Made by a program: the position numbers and the translations under genes. A stretch of DNA of 9,407 bases from Actinomycetes bacterium (lineage in GTDB: Bacteria; Actinomycetota; Actinomycetes; Actinomycetales; Cellulomonadaceae): contig JAEWGQ010000314.1 of assembly GCA_023388235.1 (NCBI GenBank), positions 1 through 9,407 on the forward strand, given 5' to 3'. Positions 1 through 5,106 of the stretch are shown piece by piece (position 1 is the stretch's first letter; the number at the start of each line of letters is the position of its first letter). The notes beneath the pieces are model-generated. The model ran no database searches, had not been told where the DNA came from, and saw only the letters and a list, made by a program, of their open reading frames with translations.

Positions 1-1063
1 CCAGGCCGATGCCCTGGCTCGCCCCTGTCACCACCGCCAGCCGGCCCTCGAGGGTGAACAGGCCCGCTGCGTACTCGGCCGGGGTCGCGGGCTGCCGCGG
101 CTCCATCCCCGCCGCCCGGTACGCCGCGTCCACCACGCGCATCGCCTCGACGGCCTGCGCGGTGCCGGACACGGGGTCGGCGCCGCGGAGCACCGCGTCG
201 GCGAACGCCCGCAGCATCCACACGTACGAGGGGGTCGGGTCGGTGCCCTCCTCGACGGTGCCGCCGTCGCGCTCGACGACCACCCGGCCGCCGTGCTGCG
301 GGCCGTACGGCTGCTCGACCGTGAGCGTGCCCGCCGTGCCGGTGATCCGGGCCCACGCCCGGGGGTGCTCCGTCTCCACCATGCTCGTGCGCAGCGTCCC
401 GGCGACCCCGTCCGGCAGGTCCAGCCGGACGACCATGTCCGCGTCCACCCCGTCGACGTCCTGCGCGACGGCGGACCGCACGCGCGGCGTGCCGAACAGG
501 TGGGTGAGCAGGCGCAGCGGGTAGACGCCCAGGTCCATCAGCGCGCCGCCGCCCATGCGCTCCTGCCACCGGATGTCGGAGCGGTCGGCGATGTCGACGC
601 AGAACCCGGCCTCGGCCTCGCGCACCTGGCCGACGGCGCCGTCGGCCAGCAGCGTCCACAGGCGCGCCCACAGCGGGTGGTGCTGGGAGTGGAACGCCTC
701 CATGACCACCAGGCCGGAGCCCGCGGCCAGCGCCGCCACCTCCTCGGCCTCGGCGGCGTTCGCGGTGAACGGCTTCTCGCACAGCACGTGCTTGCCCGCC
801 TCGATCGCCCGGCGCATCCACACCCCGTGCAGCGCGGCGGGCGTCGGCACGTACACCGCGTCCACGTCCGGGTCCGCGAGCAGCGCGTCGTAGCCGGGCA
901 GCACGCGCAGGATGCCCTCCGCGCGCGCCGTCGCCTCGGCGCGGTCGCGGTCGCGGGCGGCGATCGCCACCACCTCGACCTCCGGGACCTGGGCGGCGGG
1001 CGCGGCCACCGCGTCGTGCAGGATGCGGGCCGCACCGAGGACCCCGAGACGCACCGTCGACAT
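1..1063 (-). CDS. Gfo/Idh/MocA-family oxidoreductase fused to an SDR domain (truncated by window edge)
   Basis: An open frame from ATG at 1063 runs stop-free to the window edge (354 complete codons). Residues 1-320 form a complete Gfo/Idh/MocA NAD(P)-dependent oxidoreductase. The N-terminal Rossmann nucleotide-binding motif is RLGVLGAAR (5-13), the EKP motif with the family's catalytic lysine is at 96-98 (K97), MEAFHSQHHP is at 121-130, and the substrate-domain motif GGGALMDLGVYP is at 171-182. These motifs resemble the dihydrodiol/xylose dehydrogenase branch; the substrate cannot be read. The family normally ends near residue 320-335. Here the frame continues through a Pro/Ala linker into GRLAVVTGASQGIG (340-353), the classic SDR cofactor-binding start with TGxxxGxG at 346-353. 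I checked the frame at six anchor codons (106, 217, 496, 538, 769, 1063) and it is continuous. It is therefore probably a two-dehydrogenase fusion, soluble and cytoplasmic. The SDR catalytic residues lie outside the window. The start is supported by a TAGGGT hexamer 7 nt upstream. Confidence 0.88.
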   Translation of the reverse strand, partial: MSTVRLGVLGAARILHDAVAAPAAQVPEVEVVAIAARDRDRAEATARAEGILRVLPGYDALLADPDVDAVYVPTPAALHGVWMRRAIEAGKHVLCEKPFTANAAEAEEVAALAAGSGLVVMEAFHSQHHPLWARLWTLLADGAVGQVREAEAGFCVDIADRSDIRWQERMGGGALMDLGVYPLRLLTHLFGTPRVRSAVAQDVDGVDADMVVRLDLPDGVAGTLRTSMVETEHPRAWARITGTAGTLTVEQPYGPQHGGRVVVERDGGTVEEGTDPTPSYVWMLRAFADAVLRGADPVSGTAQAVEAMRVVDAAYRAAGMEPRQPATPAEYAAGLFTLEGRLAVVTGASQGIGL

Positions 1064-1070
1064 GCGACGC

Positions 1071-1076
1071 ACCCTA
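1071..1076 (-). promoter_or_regulatory. -10 element, leaderless promoter of the Gfo-SDR gene
   Basis: TAGGGT reads on the minus strand from 1076 to 1071, followed by 7 nt and then the ATG at 1063. This matches the actinobacterial TANNNT -10 at leaderless distance. No Shine-Dalgarno sequence and no convincing -35 are seen. Its upstream side runs into the promoter of the divergent phzF-like gene. Confidence 0.55.
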
Positions 1077-1096
1077 GCCCGCGCCGCCCGCCCGCG

Positions 1097-1102
1097 TACC
1101 GT
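1097..1102 (+). promoter_or_regulatory. -10 element, leaderless promoter of the PhzF-family gene
   Basis: TACCGT is followed by 7 nt and then the ATG at 1110, so transcription would start at or next to the first base of the codon. No Shine-Dalgarno sequence precedes this ATG. The expected -35 position (about 1074-1079) overlaps the -10 of the divergent gene. Confidence 0.55.
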
Positions 1103-1109
1103 GGCGCCC

Positions 1110-1952
1110 ATGCCCACCGCCCCGCACCGGTTCACCCAGGTCGACGTGTTCACCGACGAGCCGTACCGCGGCAACCCCGTGGCGGTCGTGCACGACGCGG
1201 ACGACCTGGACGACGCGCAGATGGCGGCGTTCGCGCGCTGGACGAACCTGTCGGAGACCACGTTCCTGCTCGCCCCGACGACGCCGGGGGCCGACTACCG
1301 GCTGCGCATCTTCACCCCGGGCGGCGAGCTGCCGTTCGCCGGCCACCCGACGCTCGGGTCCTGCCACGCGTGGCTGGCCGCCGGCGGGCGCCCCGGCGGC
1401 GACGACGTCGTGCAGGAGTGCGGCGTCGGCCTGGTCACGGTGCGGCGGGACGCCGGCGGCCTGCGGTTCGCCGCCCCCACGCCCCTCGCCGACACCCCCG
1501 TGCCGCCGGACGTGCTCGCGCGGGCCACCGCCGCGCTCGCGCTGCCCCCGGGCGCCCTCGTCGACCACCGGTTCGTCGACAACGGCCCGCGCTGGAACAT
1601 CCTGCTGCTCGACTCCGCCGAGCGGGTGCTCGCGCTGCGGCCCGACGTGGCCGCGCTCGGCGACGCCCACGTCGGGGTCGTCGGGCCGTACCCGCCGGGT
1701 GCGCCCGCCGCCTTCGAGGTGCGCGGGTTCGTGCCCGGCATCGGCGTGCCGGAGGACCCGGTCACCGGCTCGCTGAACGCGGTCGTCGCGCAGTGGCTCA
1801 TCGGCACGGGCCGTGCCCCGGAGGCGTACGTGGCCGCGCAGGGCACCGTGCTCGGCCGCGCCGGGCGGGTGCACGTCACGCGCGACCCCGACGGCACCAC
1901 CTGGGTCGGCGGCGCGAGCGTGGCCTGCGTGGACGGCACCGTGCGGATCTGA
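1110..1952 (+). CDS. PhzF-family isomerase-like protein
   Basis: A 280-residue protein, the usual length for the PhzF / diaminopimelate-epimerase-fold family, which catalyses proton shifts without a cofactor. The family hallmarks are in order: F14-T-D-E-P-Y-RGNPVAVV near the N-terminus; NLSET (46-50), whose E49 matches the catalytic glutamate of Pseudomonas PhzF; PGGELPFAGHPTLG (69-82) with H78; and EDPVTGS (215-221) with D216, equivalent to the conserved aspartate of EDPATGS. Both lobes of the two-domain fold are therefore present and the active site looks intact. No phenazine genes are nearby, so the substrate is unknown and 'phenazine biosynthesis' should not be assumed. The frame stays open back to 912, but that part overlaps the divergent oxidoreductase. 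The 1110 ATG is preferred because the family begins there and a TACCGT hexamer sits 7 nt upstream. Confidence 0.93.
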   Translation: MPTAPHRFTQVDVFTDEPYRGNPVAVVHDADDLDDAQMAAFARWTNLSETTFLLAPTTPGADYRLRIFTPGGELPFAGHPTLGSCHAWLAAGGRPGGDDVVQECGVGLVTVRRDAGGLRFAAPTPLADTPVPPDVLARATAALALPPGALVDHRFVDNGPRWNILLLDSAERVLALRPDVAALGDAHVGVVGPYPPGAPAAFEVRGFVPGIGVPEDPVTGSLNAVVAQWLIGTGRAPEAYVAAQGTVLGRAGRVHVTRDPDGTTWVGGASVACVDGTVRI

Positions 1953-1977
1953 CCCGCGGGGGTGAACGCCCGCCCGT

Positions 1978-2000
1978 CCCGCGCGCAGGACCGGCGCGGG
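1978..2000 (+). terminator. Possible stem-loop terminator after the PhzF-family gene
   Basis: CCCGCGC (1978-1984) pairs perfectly with GCGCGGG (1994-2000) around a 9-nt loop, starting 26 nt past the phzF-like stop. There is no T-tract. Such short GC stems arise easily at this base composition, so support is weak. Confidence 0.3.
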
Positions 2001-2005
2001 GCTGC

Positions 2006-2011
2006 GAGGGT
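2006..2011 (+). promoter_or_regulatory. Possible -10 element or weak SD before the lipoprotein gene
   Basis: GAGGGT ends 7 nt before the ATG at 2019, the same spacing as the other starts in this window, but its first base is G instead of T. The GAGG core could instead serve as a weak Shine-Dalgarno at 9 nt. The sequence does not decide between them. Confidence 0.3.
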
Positions 2012-2018
2012 GGAACGC

Positions 2019-2750
2019 ATGCGCACCTCGACACGACGCCCCGTCCTCGCCGTCTGCGCCCTCGTCCCCGCGCTGGTCCTCACGGCCTGCGCGGGTGGCA
2101 GCGGCGGCTCCCCCGAGCCCTCGATGCCGGCCGCCACCACGCCCGCGGCCGAGCCGTCCACCCCGGCCCCCGCCGATCCCGGCGTCGCCACGGACGTGAC
2201 CACCGAGGACCTGCTGCCCGCGACCGCCTGGGACCCGCCGGGCGGCCCGCGCGAGGAGAGCGCGGGCGTCGTGGAGTGGCGGCTGCCCGAGTCGTGCGCC
2301 GTCGGCGCCCCCGAGGGTGCGGTGGCGATGCGCACCGCGAGCCACGGGGACGGCGCCGAGGAGGCGCAGGTGGGCGTGCAGCAGGTCGCCGTCCTGCCGG
2401 ACCCCGACGCCGCCGTCGCCGAGGCCGACCGGATCGCGGCGGCGCTCGACGCGTGCACCGCGCCGGACGGCAGCGAGACCACGTACGTGCGCGAGGACCT
2501 CCCCGTCGGCGCGCAGGGCACGGGCCTGGCGACCGCGTACTCCGCCGACGCCGCGGCGGACCCGGCGGCCCTCGACGGCGCGCTCGGCAGCTACCTGGCG
2601 CTCACCCGGCGCGGCACCGCGATCACCCTGGTGGCGCTCGAGGGCGGCGAGAGCACGGTCGGCGCCGCGCGCGAGGACGTCACCGCGCAGGTCCAGCAGG
2701 CGTGGGAGCTGCTGTGCCGGTTCGACGCCGCGGGCTGCTCCACGTCGTGA
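2019..2750 (+). CDS. Secreted lipoprotein of unknown function
   Basis: A 243-residue exported lipoprotein. Its signal peptide has a basic n-region (R2, R6, R7), a hydrophobic core at about 9-21 and a lipobox LTAC with C24 as the lipidated cysteine. A Gly/Ser/Pro/Ala-rich linker follows to about residue 55, then a globular domain of about 185 residues beginning near DVTTEDLLPATAW. Four further cysteines (in ESC, DAC, ELLC and the C-terminal AGC) could form two disulfides. The layout of short lipid-anchored linker, roughly 190-residue soluble domain and paired cysteines recalls PknH-like extracellular sensor domains, but I cannot confirm that family. The frame stays open upstream to 1962. The ATG at 2019 is chosen because it puts the arginines directly before the hydrophobic core. 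The stop overlaps the Nudix start (GTGA), so the two are translated together. Confidence 0.85.
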   Translation: MRTSTRRPVLAVCALVPALVLTACAGGSGGSPEPSMPAATTPAAEPSTPAPADPGVATDVTTEDLLPATAWDPPGGPREESAGVVEWRLPESCAVGAPEGAVAMRTASHGDGAEEAQVGVQQVAVLPDPDAAVAEADRIAAALDACTAPDGSETTYVREDLPVGAQGTGLATAYSADAAADPAALDGALGSYLALTRRGTAITLVALEGGESTVGAAREDVTAQVQQAWELLCRFDAAGCSTS

Positions 2751-3244
2751 CCGCCGCCGCCCGGACCAGCGCCGGCCTGCTGCTCCACCGCCGCGCGGCC
2801 GACGGCACCGTCGAGGTGCTGCTCGGGCACATGGGCGGGCCGTTCTGGGCGCGGCGGCAGGAGGGCGCGTGGACGGTCCCCAAGGGCGAGCCGCTGCCCG
2901 GCGAGGACCCGCGGGACACCGCCCTGCGGGAGTTCGCCGAGGAGGTCGGCACCCCCGCACCCGAGGGACCCGAGACGGACCTCGGCGAGGTGCGCCAGCG
3001 CGCGGGCAAGGTCGTCCGGGTGTGGGCGCGCGCCGCCGACCTGGACCTCGGCGCGCCCCGCGGGCCGGTCAGCGAGGTCACCGTCGACTGGCCGCCGCGC
3101 AGCGGGCGCACCGTGACGTTCCCGGAGCTCGACGAGCTGCGCTGGTGCCCGGTGGCCGAGGCGCGGGCGCTCGTCGTCGCGGCGCAGGCGGAGCTGCTGG
3201 ACCGGCTCGTGGCGCTCACCGACCCGGGCGGCGCGGCGACCTGA
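2747..3244 (+). CDS. Nudix hydrolase, predicted NTP pyrophosphohydrolase type
   Basis: A 165-residue cytoplasmic hydrolase with a perfect Nudix box at 47-69: G47, E53, then R61-E62-F63-A64-E65-E66-V67-G68, matching Gx5Ex7REUxEExGU. E62, E65 and E66 are the metal-binding and catalytic glutamates. The segment before it (SAGLLLHRR at 8-16, HMGGPFW at 28-34, WTVPKGE at 42-48) is like the COG4119 group of predicted NTP pyrophosphohydrolases, which cleave a nucleoside diphosphate linked to another group. The actual substrate is unknown. It starts with GTG at 2747, overlapping the lipoprotein stop by GTGA. There is no separate Shine-Dalgarno sequence, so it probably depends on reinitiation after the lipoprotein. 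The frame is open far upstream only because high GC removes stops. Confidence 0.93.
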   Translation: MTAAARTSAGLLLHRRAADGTVEVLLGHMGGPFWARRQEGAWTVPKGEPLPGEDPRDTALREFAEEVGTPAPEGPETDLGEVRQRAGKVVRVWARAADLDLGAPRGPVSEVTVDWPPRSGRTVTFPELDELRWCPVAEARALVVAAQAELLDRLVALTDPGGAAT

Positions 3245-3266
3245 CGGGGATGTCGGTGGTCGCCCG

Positions 3267-3272
3267 TACGGT
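3267..3272 (+). promoter_or_regulatory. -10 element, leaderless promoter of the 68-residue ORF
   Basis: TACGGT is followed by 6 nt and the ATG at 3279. No Shine-Dalgarno sequence is present. This suggests the small gene has its own promoter in the 34-nt gap after the Nudix gene. Confidence 0.5.
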
Positions 3273-3278
3273 CCCGTC

Positions 3279-3485
3279 ATGAGCAGCCGGCCGATCGACC
3301 ACGCACGACTGACCGAGGTCAGCGAGCGGTACTTCGCCGCGCGGCCGCCCCGCACCGCGGCGGAGCAGGTCGCCCACCAGGGGCTCGAGCTCGAGATGAT
3401 CGAGGCGATGGGCCTGACGCGGGAGGAGTTCGACCGCATGACCGCCGCGTACCGGGCGCGCGCCACCCGCCGCCGGGCGAGCTGA
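3279..3485 (+). CDS. Small hypothetical protein (68 aa)
   Basis: I do not recognise this family. The product is 68 residues, highly charged, predicted largely helical, with no signal peptide, membrane segment or cysteine. Residues 11-30 carry LTEVSERYFAARPPRTAAEQ, a Glu-rich helix follows (QGLELEMIEAMGL), then a second helix beginning TREEFDRM. The C-terminus is strongly basic (RARATRRR). An acidic middle with a basic tail would suit a small adaptor or nucleic-acid-associated protein, but that is speculation. Support for it being a gene: a TACGGT hexamer 6 nt before the ATG, its fit between the Nudix and amidase genes without overlap, and a hairpin 13 nt past its stop. An antisense frame also crosses this region but has low-complexity, shadow-like composition. 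Confidence 0.68.
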   Translation: MSSRPIDHARLTEVSERYFAARPPRTAAEQVAHQGLELEMIEAMGLTREEFDRMTAAYRARATRRRAS

Positions 3486-3498
3486 GGCGCCGGGACCG

Positions 3499-3516
3499 GC
3501 CCGTCACCAGACGGGC
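3499..3516. terminator. Bidirectional stem-loop between converging genes
   Basis: GCCCGTC (3499-3505) and GACGGGC (3510-3516) form a perfect 7-bp stem with a 4-nt ACCA loop. The stem starts 13 nt after the small ORF's stop and covers the stop codon of the converging amidase gene, so it could end transcription from both sides. It has no T-tract, as is common in high-GC actinobacteria. Confidence 0.5.
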
Positions 3517-5000
3517 GGCCGCCGGTCGGGTCCGCGCAGCCGGTCCTCCAGCTGGGCGGCGAGCGCCAGCAGCACGTGCTCGCCCCCGGGCGGCCCGACC
3601 AGCTGCACGCCCATCGGCAGGCCGAGCGGGGCAGCCGCGTCGGGGTCCGTCCACAGGACCGGCACCGTGATCGCCGGCAGCCCGGCGACGTTGATCATCG
3701 ACGTGTACGGCGTGTACGCGCACTGCTGCGCGAAGTTCCGCTCGGGGTCCTCCGCGTCGTACCAGCCGAGCGGCCGGGGGGTCATCGCCAGCGCGGGCAG
3801 CAGCACGGCGTCGAACTGCCCGACCCGGCCGACGAGGGTCCGCTCGAACCGTGCGAGCGCCGCGAGCGCCTCCGCGAGCTCCCGCGCCGTCACCCGGCGG
3901 CCGCGCTCGATCAACCAGCGGGTCAGGGGCTCCAGCAGCGCCAGCCGCTCCGGGTCGTCCAGGGGGACGGCCGCCGCCCCGCCCATCCACAGCGTCCGGA
4001 ACGCGGGCGCGTACGCCGGGTCCGGCTCCCAGGCGCCGGCGTCCTCGACGTCGTGCCCCAGCGCGGCCAGCGCGGTGACGGCCCCGTCGAGCGCGGCCCG
4101 CGCCTCCGGGCCGAGCCCCACGTCGTAGGCCCCGTCCCACGCGCTGAACGTGCTCACGCCGATCCGCAGCGCGGCGTCACGGCCCGGTGCGGCGTCGCGG
4201 CCCGGTGCGACGCCTCGGAGCGCGGCGTCCAGGTACGAGCCGGCCGGGCCCGCGGGCGTCCGCAGGGTGCGGGGGTGGTCGACCGAGCCGTCCGCCCGCC
4301 GCGGGAGCATCCCCTCGAGCAGCAGGGCGGCGTCGGCCACGGTCCGCGCGATCGGCCCGTGCACCACGAGACCGCCCAGCGACTCGACGCCCCCGCCCGC
4401 CGGCAGCAGCCCCCGGGTGGGCTTCAGGCCGACCAGACCGCAGGCCGCGGCCGGGATGCGGATGGACCCGCCGCCGTCGGACCCGGGCGCGAACGGCAGC
4501 AGCCCCGCCGCGACGGCGGCAGCGGCCCCGCCGCTGGACCCGCCCGCGCTGCGGCCCGTGTCCCACGGGTTGCGCGCGACCGGGCCGACGAGCGGCTCCG
4601 TCGTGCAGGGGAACCCGAGCTCGGGGGCGGTCGTCTTGCCGAGCGACACCGCGCCCGCCCGGTCCAGCGCGCGCGCCACGTCGTCGCTCACCTCGGGCAC
4701 GTAGCGGTACGGCCCGGACCAGGCCCGCGACCCGAAGCCGGTGGGGACGCCGGCGCGGTCGCCCAGGTCCTTGTCGGCCAGCGGCATCCCCCGCAGCGGC
4801 GCGCCGGCGTCGGGCACCCCCCGCACCTCTCCTGCGCGGGCGCGGGCGGCGTCCGGGGTGACGGTGCGCAGCGCGCCGACGCGGTCGTTCCCCGCGGCGA
4901 TCCGGGCGAGGTAGTGCTCGACGAGCTCGGCCGGGCCGAGCGCACCGGTGCGCAGCAGGTCACGCTGCTCCACCGCTGTCAGGTCGTGGAGGGCGCTCAT
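3504..5000 (-). CDS. Amidase-signature-family amidohydrolase
   Basis: A 498-residue amidase-signature enzyme that hydrolyses an amide (or acyl-ester) bond. The full catalytic triad is visible: K77 in LADKDLGD, cis-Ser S155 in GRSAGGSSGG (149-158), and nucleophile S179 in GSDGGGSIRIPAA (173-185). The S155-S179 spacing of 24 equals that of fatty-acid amide hydrolase S217/S241. The C-terminal half carries NFAQQCAYTPYTSMINVAGLPAITVP, the usual family signature near the substrate pocket. There is no signal peptide, so it is cytoplasmic. It is probably a stand-alone 6-aminohexanoate-cyclic-dimer-hydrolase- or AmiC-type amidase rather than GatA, since no gatB/gatC neighbours are present; the substrate is unknown. 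A small internal duplication (APGRDA twice) lies in a surface-loop region. The start at 5000 is supported by a TACGCT hexamer 6 nt upstream. Confidence 0.93.
   Translation of the reverse strand: MSALHDLTAVEQRDLLRTGALGPAELVEHYLARIAAGNDRVGALRTVTPDAARARAGEVRGVPDAGAPLRGMPLADKDLGDRAGVPTGFGSRAWSGPYRYVPEVSDDVARALDRAGAVSLGKTTAPELGFPCTTEPLVGPVARNPWDTGRSAGGSSGGAAAAVAAGLLPFAPGSDGGGSIRIPAAACGLVGLKPTRGLLPAGGGVESLGGLVVHGPIARTVADAALLLEGMLPRRADGSVDHPRTLRTPAGPAGSYLDAALRGVAPGRDAAPGRDAALRIGVSTFSAWDGAYDVGLGPEARAALDGAVTALAALGHDVEDAGAWEPDPAYAPAFRTLWMGGAAAVPLDDPERLALLEPLTRWLIERGRRVTARELAEALAALARFERTLVGRVGQFDAVLLPALAMTPRPLGWYDAEDPERNFAQQCAYTPYTSMINVAGLPAITVPVLWTDPDAAAPLGLPMGVQLVGPPGGEHVLLALAAQLEDRLRGPDRRPPVW
4174..4209 (-). 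repeat. 18-bp tandem duplication inside the amidase gene
   Basis: Two head-to-tail 18-bp copies (4174-4191 and 4192-4209) differ at one base (A at 4179, G at 4197). They add a second APGRDA hexapeptide between two amidase core segments, in frame, and probably lengthen a surface loop. Confidence 0.75.
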
Positions 5001-5006
5001 CCCGAC

Positions 5007-5012
5007 AGCGTA
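5007..5012 (-). promoter_or_regulatory. -10 element, leaderless promoter of the amidase gene
   Basis: TACGCT reads on the minus strand from 5012 to 5007, followed by 6 nt (GTCGGG) and the ATG at 5000. There is no Shine-Dalgarno sequence. It lies just downstream of the hairpin that closes the preceding minus-strand unit, consistent with independent transcription. Confidence 0.55.
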
Positions 5013-5056
5013 GGTCGGGCCCGCCCGCGACCGCCGAGGGCGCCCGGACAGCCGCG

Positions 5057-5086
5057 GACGCCCGGCCCACCACGGGGCCGGGCGTC
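5057..5086 (-). terminator. Strong stem-loop terminator after the surface-protein gene
   Basis: A perfect 12-bp inverted repeat: GACGCCCGGCCC (5057-5068) and GGGCCGGGCGTC (5075-5086) around a 6-nt loop. It begins 20 nt past the surface-protein stop in the direction of transcription. No T-tract follows, so it is the U-less type of terminator. It separates the luxR-STAS-surface-protein block from the amidase gene. Confidence 0.75.
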
Positions 5087-5106
5087 AGCGGGACCACCCT
5101 GCGGCG

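Noticed and set aside
912..1109. Longer PhzF start at 912
   Set aside because: Would overlap the divergent oxidoreductase gene and adds 66 residues with no family similarity; the family N-terminus begins at 1110.
1074..2960. A 628-codon minus-strand open frame across phzF, the lipoprotein and the Nudix gene
   Set aside because: Low-complexity Arg/Gly/Ala composition, no recognisable motif, fully antisense to three well-supported genes.
293..3244. A 983-codon open frame on the plus strand
   Set aside because: Only its 3' end (2747-3244) is a real gene (Nudix). The rest is Arg/Ala/Gly-rich translation antisense to the oxidoreductase and out of frame with phzF and the lipoprotein; long open frames are expected at this GC.
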